NCBI RefSeq assembly: GCF_000186865.1
Contig: NW_008705561.1
Location: 3,490,939 to 3,501,611, forward strand
DNA length: 10,673 nucleotides
Source: Aureococcus anophagefferens
Taxonomy: Eukaryota > Sar > Pelagophyceae > Pelagomonadales > Pelagomonadaceae
Reading direction: 5' to 3'
Made by a program: the position numbers and the translations under genes
Shown: positions 1 through 6,562 of the stretch, one piece after another
How the letters are laid out: each line of letters begins with the position of its first letter
Position numbering within the stretch: position 1 is the stretch's first letter
Notes under the pieces: model-generated
Seen by the model: only the letters and a program-made list of their open reading frames with translations
The model's database searches: none
Told to the model about the DNA's origin: nothing

Positions 1-400
1 TCGGCCGCGCGCGCGCGCGCGGNGGGGGCGCCGGGGCGCGCGCGACCTCGGCGCCGCCGCGGTCGTGCGCGGCGCGCGAGCCCTCGCGCGGCGCCGCGGC
101 CGCGCCGCGCGGCGCGGCCGCGAGCGCCGCCCGGCACTCCGCGAGGACCGCGGCGACGCGCGCGTCGACGCCGTCGCGCTGGTCGTCGCCCAGGCCGCCG
201 CCGCCCGGACCGGGCGTCGCGTAGGCGACGGCCACCCGCCGCAGGGTCCGCTCGCAGCGCCGAATCCCGCGGACGACCAGGGCGGCGCGCCGGAGCTGCG
301 CCGACGGCGGCGGCGGCGGCGGCGGCGGCGGCGCGGCGGCGCCCGACCGCGGGCACCCGCGCACGAGCCCGCGGAACCGCTGCGTAAGATCCTCGGCCAT
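1..400 (-). CDS. N-terminal part of a possible syntaxin-18-like SNARE (partial, runs off left edge)
   Basis: The minus strand is open from an ATG at 400-398 to the window edge (about 133 codons, one N at position 23). The protein starts MAEDLTQRFRGLVRG, has nine prolines at residues 24-32, then a stretch with LRRVAVAYATPG and DDQRDGVDARVAAVLAECR. Seen: a short amphipathic start, then a helix containing an aspartate-rich turn and a conserved-looking cysteine. Known: syntaxin 18 / plant SYP81, the ER t-SNARE for Golgi-to-ER retrograde traffic, begins with a similar FR/FK-x-SV segment and later has a D-x-ERDQID...C-x-x-x-I helix, which this resembles. The SNARE helix and membrane anchor would lie beyond the left edge, so the family call is tentative; another helical protein is possible. 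The GC-rich low-complexity end near the N could hide an assembly error. Confidence 0.45.
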   Translation of the reverse strand, partial: MAEDLTQRFRGLVRGCPRSGAAAPPPPPPPPPSAQLRRAALVVRGIRRCERTLRRVAVAYATPGPGGGGLGDDQRDGVDARVAAVLAECRAALAAAPRGAAAAPREGSRAAHDRGGAEVARAPAPXPRARARP

Positions 401-777
401 GCCGCTGCCTCCCCGGTCCCCTGCAAGCGCGAGCGACGCGTTCACGACGACGTCTCCGGGCCCATGTGATGCCTCAAGGGGCACGGTATCTGATCGTCGT
501 GGTTGCGCGCGTCCGAGGCCTCTCTACGCGCTCAAATCTCCACACACTTCAGCGCTGGCGGCAGTGCATGGTGAAGCTCCCTTGCATCCATGACGAAGTG
601 CGCACTTATCCAGGGGGGTTCGCGGGGTACCTCGGCGAACCCAGTGGACGAAGTAGGCTGCGAAGCGCAATGTTTCATCGTGAAGCCTAGTTTGAACCAC
701 CGCTCAAGTGTAGGTACCGCCCCTAAGCTAGGATCCTCTGCGTCTGGGCGGCGCCCGCCCTCGGCGCGGCCGCGGGC
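401..777. other. Intergenic region: promoter side of the SNARE-like gene and 3' side of the EGF gene
   Basis: No convincing coding frame. This 377-bp gap must hold the promoter and 5' UTR of the minus-strand gene that starts at 400 and the 3' UTR of the minus-strand EGF gene that stops at 778. It is clearly less GC-rich than the flanking exons. It contains a perfect 8-bp inverted repeat with an 11-nt loop (gggttcgc at 616-623, gcgaaccc at 635-642), which could be a transcript hairpin but is too short to name. No TATA box or polyadenylation motif stands out. Confidence 0.5.
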
Positions 778-3363
778 CTAGGCGCCGGCCGCGGCCGCGC
801 CGTCGCCCGTCGTGCCCGACGCGGTGACCTCGAAAATGTAGTCGTATTGCCTGTGTGGAAATCAACCATAAGTTTGGGACGCCCCCACCAAACTTTGAAA
901 TTCTCTAGCTCGGTCAAATCGAAGTCGATTCGGCTGATTTTTGGACGAATCGATTGCTCTCGTCGAGTTCTCGAAACACAGCCGAAGAGCTTGTGTCGAA
1001 CCTTTCGAATACGCGCACATTAAAGTCGCGTTGAAGATTTGATTTGTACGCAGGTATTGCATTTCGGAGTTCTCCCACTTCTCGTTCTTCGTGCCCGTGT
1101 GGCGGAAGCCGCAGTCGCCGCGCTGGCCGTAGGCGCCGAGGGGCTCGCCGTCGTCCGCGCCCGAGGCGAAGCCGTCGAGGCAGGCGCAGATGCCGATCTC
1201 GCGGTTGCAGATGCCGTTGGCGCTGCACTCGACGTCCTCCTTGGTGCCCTTGGTGACCTCCGTGACGTTGACGACGACGTCGTGGCGGAGGTCGTCGGCC
1301 TCGGACACGACGAGGAGCGGGAGGTCGCCGTGCTCGGAGAGGAACTCGACGTAGACGCGCTGGCCCGGGCCGCAGACGGACGCGTTGTAGGACACGTTGC
1401 GGAGCGAGACGGCGACGTCGCGGATCGTCGGGAGCGCCTCGAGCCTCGCCTCGAGCTCCGCCGCGGAGGCCCACCAGGGCACGCGGACGGGCTCGGGCGC
1501 GCCGCGGAACGTGACGTTGAAGGCGCCGTCGGTCGCGAGGGAGCAGTTGAGCGCCTGGACCTCGTTGACGCCCCACGTGTAGGGGTTGTCGCCCGTCGGG
1601 CAGAACGCGTGCGAGCACTGGTAGCCCGTCCAGCCCGTGTACGTGTACGCGAAGGGCCCGCGGTACTGGAGCTGGTTCACCGGGTCCGCGCCGAAGTCGT
1701 GCGTCGGGTAGTCGGAGGTCGACGCGTGGCACTTGCAGCCCGTGACGAGGTCCGCGTCCCAGGGCTCGCTGTAGTTGACGCGGCGCACCTCGCCGTGGTC
1801 GCCGAAGAGGAGCGCGTTCTGCGCGAGCTCGGCCATCGTCGCGCAGTGGCCGAAGGCGCCGCACTCGCGCGTCGAGTTGACCTCGCAGGCCATGTCGCCG
1901 CACGCGTCGCCGCCGACGACGCCGAAGTCGTCGTCGCAGTCGCAGTTGCCGCTGGACCGGTCGCAGAGGCCCTTGTTCGAGCAGGTCGCGCCGGGCCGGT
2001 GCGCGTCCCCGGGGTCGTCGCCGACGGCCTCGCCCCACCACGCGCGGCCCGTCGGGCACGTCTTGTACTCGCACGCGCTGCCCTCGTAGCCCGCGGTGCA
2101 GTTGCAGAACTTGTCCGCGTCGCAGACGCCGACGCCGCTGCAGACCGTCGGCGGCAGGTTCGTGTTCCAGAGGGGCGTCGCGCGCGGGCAGGGCCCCTCG
2201 GCGCCGCCCGCGGCGTCGGCCCAGCGCGCGTAGTCGCGCGGGTACTCGTAGGCGACGGACGCGTTCGGGGAGAGGTAGCCGCAGTCGGCGACGAGGCCCG
2301 CGCCGCCGCGGCCGTCGCTGGACCCGAAGCCCGTGTAGCAGTCGCAGACGCCGACGGACCGGTCGCAGACGCCGCGGTTGCTGCACTCGGCGCGCTCGCG
2401 CGTGCCGGCGACGGAGCACACGGCCGCGTGGACCGTCGAGCACGCGCCGTCGACGGCGAGGCGCACGTCGGCCCGCCGGCCCGGGCCGTAGGTCGTGCCC
2501 TCGATGGCCCAGGTCGCGTTGAGCGCCGGCAGGTCGCCGCGCGTCGTCAGGAACGTGATCGCCGCCGTCGTGCCCGCGTCGCTGCAGAGCGACCCGTCGA
2601 GGCCGCCGCCGTAGTAGGCGACGTCGACGTCGCCGAGCGTCGAGAGCCGCTCGAGGTGGAACTCGAGGAGCTCGGCCGTCGCGTCCGCGGGGATGGGCGC
2701 CGTGCGCTGGCCGCGGAAGGCGAGCGCGATCGTGCCGTTGCCGCAGCCGCCGGGCTCGCCGCAGTCGCACGTGAGGAGCTGGACCTCGTCGACGCCCGCC
2801 GTGAGGGGGTCGTCGCCCCGGGGGCACTCGCGCTCGCTGCAGTCGTAGCCCGCGAAGCCGGCGTCGCACGCGCAGCCGTAGATCATGGACGCGTCCCAGC
2901 CGTCGTACGCGGCGTCGTGCTCGAGCGACACGTAGTCGACCTGGGCCGCGGCCTCGGCCATGGACAGGCAGGTCCCGACGCCGAAGCACTCGAGGGGCGC
3001 GCCCCCGGCGAGGCGCGCGCCGTGGGGGCAGCGCATGCGCTGGCACGCCTCGCCGGCGAAGCCCGCGCGGCACTCGCAGAGGCCCGACTCGCGGTCGCAC
3101 GAGCCCATGTTGCTGCACTCGAAGTGCGCCGCGTGCGCCGTGTTATTCGCCGTCGCGTAGTCGCTCCAGGCGACGCCCGCCGGGCAGATCCGCAGCGAGC
3201 AGTCGGCGCCGCCGTAGCCGCCGTCGCACGCGCAGGTCTCGTCGACGCCCGGCGCCACGCCCTCGGCGCAGTGGCCGTGGCCGCTGCAGACCTCCTCGTT
3301 CAGCAGGCCCAGGGGGCACGCGGCGGCGGCGGCGAGCGCGGCGAAGCGCAGGCGCCGGAGCAT
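778..3363 (-). CDS. Secreted multi-EGF-like protein with two stramenopile-type cysteine modules; one introner intron
   Basis: Exon 1 is 3363-1061 and exon 2 is 850-778 on the minus strand; the spliced product is 791 aa. Residues 1-20 (MLRRLRFAALAAAAACPLGL) form a signal peptide, which supports this start. EGF-like units follow, for example C26-C55, C83-C107, C327-C342, C408-C431 and C461-C476, with the typical C-S-x-x-G-x-C-D-R...C-x-C spacing. Two copies of a longer module start at C180 (CPRGDDPLTAGVDEVQLLTC) and C588 (CPTGDNPYTWGVNEVQALNC); each continues to an FRG, a GDLP motif and a closing EGF unit. Many N-x-S/T sites fit secretion. No C-terminal membrane segment is seen, so the product is likely extracellular or lumenal; adhesion or a cell-surface role is inference. 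Without splicing, the frame reads into the intron and stops at 862. With splicing at the duplicated GCAATAC, the tail becomes QYDYIFEVTASGTTGDGAAA... ending at the TAG at 778-780. Confidence 0.85.
851..1053 (-). mobile_element. Introner element copy A (203 bp, non-autonomous DNA transposon)
   Basis: In transcript orientation the element runs from CTGCGTACAAATCAA to TTGATTTCCACACAG; the two ends are imperfect inverted repeats (both read CTG.G....AAATCAA inward). It is flanked by GCAATAC on each side, a 7-bp target duplication; an eighth base (G) is present on the gene-downstream side only, so one base may have been lost at the left junction. It matches the copy at 9535-9737 over its whole length without gaps, with about 35 differences in 203 positions counted by eye. 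Near its 3' end is a hairpin-forming stretch, GTTTGG...CCCAAAC. It encodes no transposase. Base composition is much more AT-rich than the host exons. The final CAG acts as the 3' splice site. Confidence 0.88.
851..1060 (-). other. Intron of the EGF-like gene (GC-AG, introner-derived)
   Basis: On the minus strand the intron starts at 1060 with GCAATACC and ends at 852-851 with CACAG; length 210, splitting Met768 after its second base. The sequence GCAATAC occurs on both sides of the insert (1054-1060 and 844-850), so removing 851-1060 restores GAAATGCAATACGACTAC without a break. The first dinucleotide is GC, not GT. An alternative GT at 1049-1048 is available and would give a 199-nt GT-AG intron, but it leaves eleven extra bases and shifts the frame into a low-complexity Arg/Pro/Ala tail. 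I favour the GC-AG choice because it reconstructs the pre-insertion gene exactly; transcript data are not available here. Confidence 0.7.
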
Positions 3364-3746
3364 GCCGGGCGACGCGACGCCGAGGTCCGGCTCGGCGCCG
3401 CGGGCAGCCCCGGCGACGCGGGCAGCCCCGGCGACGCGGGCAGCCCCGGCGACGCGGGCAGCCCCGGCGGCGGCCTGCGCGCCGACGGCGCGCGCGGACG
3501 ACCGGCCGGCCGCGCGCGGAACGGCGCGGTGGCCAACGGCACCGCCCCCGACGCTCCGCGAGGTGCCGGCGCGCGCAGTAATGTACTAGATTGCAGTCCA
3601 GGTATCCTCCGTGGGCATTGATTTGTGGCAGCGGCCACAAAGAGCGCTGGTTGCCGCCTGCGAGCGTGCCGCCCCGGGGTGGTGTGCCGGTCCGCGTCCC
3701 CGTCCGCCGCGCGCCCCGGCGTCCCCGTCCTCGTCTCGCCCCGCCG
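3364..3746. promoter_or_regulatory. Divergent promoter region between the EGF and MORN genes
   Basis: The two genes start 383 bp apart and point away from each other, so this region must carry both promoters and 5' UTRs. The half next to the EGF gene is GC-rich and includes the 18-bp tandem repeat at 3401-3470. The middle (about 3579-3650) is relatively AT-rich (gtaatgtactagattgcag) and is the best candidate for the core promoter or the two start sites, by composition only. No TATA box was recognised. The EGF frame stays open upstream of its ATG through the repeat, but no upstream Met with a signal peptide is seen. Confidence 0.45.
3401..3470. repeat. 18-bp tandem repeat, 3.9 copies
   Basis: The unit cgggcagccccggcgacg is repeated at 3401, 3419 and 3437 without a mismatch, and a fourth, 16-bp copy runs 3455-3470 with its end changed. 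It lies 38 bp upstream of the EGF gene's ATG, within its presumed 5' UTR or promoter. The period is a multiple of three, so it is open in several frames, but nothing indicates that it is translated. Perfect identity of the copies suggests recent slippage or a length-variable minisatellite. Confidence 0.9.
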
Positions 3747-4349
3747 ATGGGTCCGCGCGACAACGATGGCGCCGCGCGAACGCCGAGGGGTGGCTCCGAA
3801 GGCGGCATGGAGGCGCCCCCCGACGGCGCCCGCGCCCCCGACGGCGAGGCCAAGTGGATGACGCTGACCTGGTTCCTGCGGCCGGACCGCTACGAGGGCG
3901 AGGTCGTCGACGGCCACATGCACGGCAAGGGCACGTACTGGCACGCGGACTCGAGCCGCTACGAGGGCTCGTTCGCGCGGTCGCAGCGCCACGGCTACGG
4001 CGAGTACTTCTTCGCCGACGGCTCCTACTACAAGGGCGAGTACAAGGGCGGCGCCAAGGACGGCTACGGCGTCTTCGTCTACCGCGACGAGACGCGCTAC
4101 GAGGGCACGTTCGCGAACAACGTCAAGGAGGGCCAGGGCATCATGTACTACGCCGACGGGAGCAAGTACGTCGGCGACTACCACAACGGCATGATGGACG
4201 GCCAGGGCGAGTACGTCTGGCCCAACGGCGTCAAGTACGTCGGCGAGTGGCGCGCGGACGAGCGCCACGGCTTCGGCCAGATGTTCTTCAGCGACAACGA
4301 GCCGGCCTACCGCGCGCGATGGGAGCACGACCAGCGCGTCTTCACCTGA
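3747..4349 (+). CDS. MORN-repeat protein
   Basis: A 200-aa single-exon protein built almost entirely of MORN repeats (Y-x-G-x-[WFY]-x-x-G-x-x-x-G-x-G). Units begin at Y49, Y72, Y95, Y118, Y141 and Y164 with an exact 23-residue spacing, and a degenerate seventh starts at Y188 (YRARWEHDQRVF). Good examples are YEGEVVDGHMHGKGTY and YVGEWRADERHGFGQM. The first 40 residues are Gly/Pro/Asp-rich and probably disordered. MORN repeats form an elongated beta-sheet that acts in protein scaffolds and membrane-linked assemblies; many protist examples are cytoskeletal or flagellar. No catalytic domain is fused here (unlike plant PIP5 kinases), so it is likely a scaffold. ATG at 3747 is the first in frame with repeats; M21 (3807) is a possible alternative. 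There is no signal peptide. Confidence 0.9.
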   Translation: MGPRDNDGAARTPRGGSEGGMEAPPDGARAPDGEAKWMTLTWFLRPDRYEGEVVDGHMHGKGTYWHADSSRYEGSFARSQRHGYGEYFFADGSYYKGEYKGGAKDGYGVFVYRDETRYEGTFANNVKEGQGIMYYADGSKYVGDYHNGMMDGQGEYVWPNGVKYVGEWRADERHGFGQMFFSDNEPAYRARWEHDQRVFT

Positions 4350-4714
4350 CGCGCCGCCGCCGCCCCCTAACATATCCCGCCGGCGGGATATCTTGAAGAC
4401 GAACACGAAAACGGCGTTGGAAATCTGAGCCATGACACTCGCGGTAAAGTGCGGCTCGCACCGGGCGTCTCTCTGCCGCCGTTCCTCGTGAGCGCGCTCT
4501 GCATTCTAGCTCTGCATGCCCTCGGCGAAGCACGAGTTCATGGCGACCTGGAAAGGCGCGGAGTTCACCCACTTTCGATAAGGCGTTCGATCAATACTAG
4601 CTCAAAATCTCCACAAGACCACCACACCCATAAGCGATGCGCCGCTAGCCGCCGCCGACGAGCATCTGCGGCCCCGCGAGTGCGACAGCCGCCGTCTTTG
4701 AAGCGGGCTCGTCG
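4350..4714. other. Intergenic region between the MORN and inositol kinase genes
   Basis: No coding frame is supported. It holds the 3' UTR of the MORN gene, with a strong palindrome 18 bp after the stop (4368-4396), and the promoter and 5' UTR of the kinase. The part at 4575-4640 (ttcgatcaatactagctc and following) is AT-richer and is the likeliest promoter area on composition alone. A 16-nt string GCTCAAAATCTCCACA at 4600-4615 recurs with one base less at 530-544 upstream of the SNARE-like gene. Confidence 0.45.
4368..4396. repeat. Palindromic repeat copy 1 (20-bp perfect palindrome)
   Basis: Positions 4372-4391 form a perfect 20-bp palindrome, atatcccgcc followed by its reverse complement, and pairing continues imperfectly outward (taac.. 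against ..cttga). The first 20 bases, 4368-4387, are identical to 6406-6425. It lies 18 bp beyond the MORN stop codon, so its RNA would fold into a stable hairpin in the 3' UTR. It may be two terminal inverted repeats of the element at 6405-6487 joined directly after loss of the interior. Confidence 0.8.
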
Positions 4715-6048
4715 ATGTCGTCGGCGGCGCCGAGCCTGCCCCTGCCCCGGTTCCTGGGCGCCGTCGCGCTGGCCGCGGCGGTCGTCTGCATCCTGCTGCG
4801 GCGCCGGCGCCGGCGCTGGGACCCGCGGAGCCCGCTCTGCGGGCGGCCCGAGTGGACGATGACGCGGGCGCTGCGGCGGGGCGCGTCCTACGCGCAGAGC
4901 GCGGTCATGGGAAGCCTCGCGGCGCCGATGACGACCCAGGTCGGCGGCCACATGCCCTCCGCGGGTTCCGGCGCGGGCATGCTCGCCGTCGGCGACCGCG
5001 ACCGCAAGGGCTTCGGGGGCCTCGGCGGCGTCGTGCTCAAGCCCGTGCAGTCCGGCGAGCGCGGCGCGCGCGAGGTGAGCTTCTACGAGGCCATGGGCGC
5101 GCCCGGCGCGCTCTGGCGCGGGCGGCCCGTCGGCGCCGCGACGCGGGCCGAGTTCGCGGGCCTCCGCCGCTTCCTCTGCGGCTACCACGGCGTCGTCGCG
5201 CTCGGCGAGGCCGACGGCACGGAGCGGCGCTACATCGTCCTCGACGACTGCACGGCGGGCATGGCGCGGCCCTGCGCGCGCGACGTCGGGGCGGGACGAG
5301 GGTGATTCGCGTTCGCCGCGACGTGAGTGGTCCGCGCGCGACCGTTCCGGAAAACGCATCCACGCTCCGAGAACGCTCCGAGAGGTGGTCGCTCGTCCAA
5401 ACATGAGCCGAAACGAGTGGACGATGACCGAGATAGCGGTCTCCAAAGTCGGGAACTTCGCTCTCTTTTCCCGCCAGGCTCGACGTCAAGCTCGGCGTCG
5501 TGACGACGGAGCCCGAGGCGCCCCCCGACAAGGCGGCCAAGGCGCGCGCCAAGTACCCGTGCCAGGCGCGCCTCGGCTGCCGCCTCGTGGGCGCGCGCGT
5601 CTGGGACGGCGCGGCCTACGCGGACTACGACAAGGCCTGGGGCTGCGGCCTCCGCGACGAGCGCGCGCTCGCGCGCGGCCTCGGCGCGTTCTTCCGCGGC
5701 GCCGGCGCGCACCGCGCGCGGCGCGCGCTCCTCGCCGAGTTCCGGGGGCGCCTGGCGGACCTGCTGGCGTGGTTCGAGCGCCACGAGGGCCTCGTCTTCA
5801 TCTCCTCGTCGCTCCTCTTCGTCTACGACGGCGCGCCGCCTCGCGGCGCGCGCGCCGACGCGCCGCCGGGCCCGGCCGCGGCCGCGCGGCCGCCGCGGGC
5901 CGTGCTCAAGATGATCGACTTCGCCCACGTCCGCCACGACGGCGCGCGCGACGCCGGCTACGTCGTCGGCCTCCGCCGCGTCATCTCCCTCTTCGACGCG
6001 CTCCTCGACGAAGTCGACGACGGCGACGACGCGGCGCGCGGGCGATGA
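4715..6048 (+). CDS. Inositol polyphosphate kinase (IPK/IP6K/IPMK family) with N-terminal membrane segment
   Basis: Exons 4715-5277 and 5478-6048 give 377 aa. The family (Pfam IPK) phosphorylates inositol phosphates with ATP, producing higher phosphates or pyrophosphates used in signalling and phosphate sensing. Visible motifs: QVGGH at 75-79; a GVVLKP strand with the presumed ATP-binding K109; REVSFYE at 119-125; the inositol-binding signature P-x-x-x-D-x-K-x-G as PCALDVKLG at 186-194, formed across the exon junction; LGCRLVG at 220-226; SSSLLFVYD at 297-305; and MIDFAH at 333-338 with the metal-binding aspartate D335, followed by GYVVGL. I cannot decide between IP3K, IPMK and IP6K activity. 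Odd: residues 12-28 (RFLGAVALAAAVVCILL core) are a hydrophobic segment followed by seven arginines in eight residues, like a signal anchor with the kinase facing the cytosol. That is not usual for this family. Confidence 0.85.
5278..5477 (+). other. Intron of the inositol kinase gene (GC-AG, probable old introner)
   Basis: The intron starts GCGCGACGTC at 5278 and ends CCCGCCAG at 5470-5477; length 200, after the second base of codon 188. The start repeats as GCTCGACGTC at 5478-5487 (9 of 10 bases), as expected of an old target duplication. Joining 5277 to 5478 gives PCALDVKLG, matching the family motif spacing exactly. A GT at 5302-5303 (176-nt intron) is in the same phase, but would insert eight extra residues (PCARDVGAGRGLDVKLG) into the inositol-binding motif, so it is less likely. 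Inside are two exact tandem copies of ACGCTCCGAGA (5362-5372 and 5373-5383). Confidence 0.65.
5288..5477 (+). mobile_element. Introner element copy C (diverged relative of copies A and B)
   Basis: Positions 5394-5436 align without gaps to the core of copies A and B: 32 of 43 bases match copy B, including CGTCCAAA, AGCCGAA and TGACCGAG. Upstream, CGAGAACGCTCCGAGAGG resembles CGAGAACTCGACGAGAGC of the others. The ends have diverged; the left end shows GGCGGGAC and the right end, read inward, GGCGGGAA, a weak inverted repeat. The exact left border is uncertain by a few bases because the target duplication is degenerate. The orientation relative to the host gene is the same as in the other two copies. 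Confidence 0.65.
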
Positions 6049-6199
6049 CGCGGCGCCGGTGACGACCGGGCCGGGCGGCGCCGAGCGCCGTCGCATGGTC
6101 CGGAAATCACTCGTATCCGTCGCGATCCGGCCGAGCGGCGCACGGACGCGCACGGGGGGGGGGCGTAGCTGCGACCATATAGGAAATGAGCCGTAGTGA

Positions 6200-6344
6200 T
6201 TATACTTGCCCAACGTATATACCATAAACGATGCGAGCCATTCGTTTAAAGGCCTGCATCTCCTTCAATACAAGCTGTGCGCTCAGAGCCATCAATGTCC
6301 CGGAGTTCATCATAGATTGTGAAGTTTATTCCGTCATGGGTTAG
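6200..6344. other. AT-rich island with short open frames on both strands, unidentified
   Basis: On the plus strand an ATG at 6231 opens 37 codons to a TAG at 6342-6344, beginning MRAIRLKACISFNTSC. On the minus strand an ATG at 6313 opens 37 codons to a TAA at 6202-6200, containing ALSAQLVLKEMQAFKRM. Composition and codon use differ sharply from every confident exon in the window. Neither peptide is recognised. The plus-strand frame could be an upstream ORF of the helicase mRNA if transcription begins this far upstream; the island could equally be a fragment of a dispersed repeat. Real translation of either frame is unproven. Confidence 0.2.
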
Positions 6345-6404
6345 TTTTGCATATGACTCGGCCACGTGCGACGCGAGGGGTACATATCGAAGCGGCGTCC
6401 AACA

Positions 6405-6487
6405 TTAACATATCCCGCCGGCGGGACTCGATATGGTAACATTTCCCGATTATTTCCCATCGCCGTGCCGCCGGCGGGGTATGTTGA
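6405..6487. mobile_element. 83-bp MITE-like inverted-repeat element
   Basis: The left end, TTAACATATCCCGCCGGCGG from 6405, and the right end, CCGCCGGCGGGGTATGTTGA at 6468-6487, are inverted repeats matching at 18 of 20 positions. Each end itself contains the palindrome CCGCCGGCGG. The interior, about 43 bp, is AT-rich and has no coding capacity. No clear target-site duplication could be found on the flanks, so the transposon interpretation rests on the inverted ends and on the third copy of the end sequence at 4368. It sits in the presumed promoter or 5' UTR of the helicase gene. Confidence 0.6.
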
Positions 6488-6562
6488 GGATTCTGGGACT
6501 TCAACCTCATGAGGTAACCTCGCGCAAGCCCGCGCTTCCAGCAGGGCTCGCGCGTCGGGTCC

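Larger units (their letters stand above)
6049..6562. other. Intergenic region between the inositol kinase and helicase genes
   Basis: This 514-bp gap holds the 3' end of the kinase transcript and the promoter of the helicase gene. It contains a run of ten G at 6154-6163, a markedly AT-richer island at about 6170-6400, and the MITE-like element at 6405-6487, which ends only 75 bp before the helicase ATG. The sequence gtatatacca at 6215-6224 is the most TATA-like string, but it lies about 340 bp upstream of the start codon, so its role is unclear. Confidence 0.45.

Noticed and set aside
1..30. Alternating GC run, and similar runs near 10438-10452, as Z-DNA or a special structure
   Set aside because: Such runs arise readily from Ala/Arg codons in this very GC-rich genome, and the left one lies next to an ambiguous base.
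616..642. Hairpin with gggttcgc and gcgaaccc as part of a tRNA or other structured RNA
   Set aside because: No cloverleaf, A/B box or anticodon arm could be assembled around it; an isolated 8-bp stem is not enough.
1039..3621. Very long plus-strand open frame opposite the EGF gene
   Set aside because: The translation is an Ala/Val/Arg-rich low-complexity product with no motif, produced by G/C-ending codons of the EGF gene on the other strand. The minus strand has a signal peptide and regular cysteines.
4565..5446. Minus-strand open frames opposite the inositol kinase
   Set aside because: Low-complexity Arg/Ala products without motifs; the plus strand has the full set of IPK motifs.
6049..6562. 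CRISPR array or prokaryotic-type operon signals
   Set aside because: No regularly spaced repeats, ribosome binding sites or operon-like overlaps; the gene content and introns are eukaryotic nuclear.
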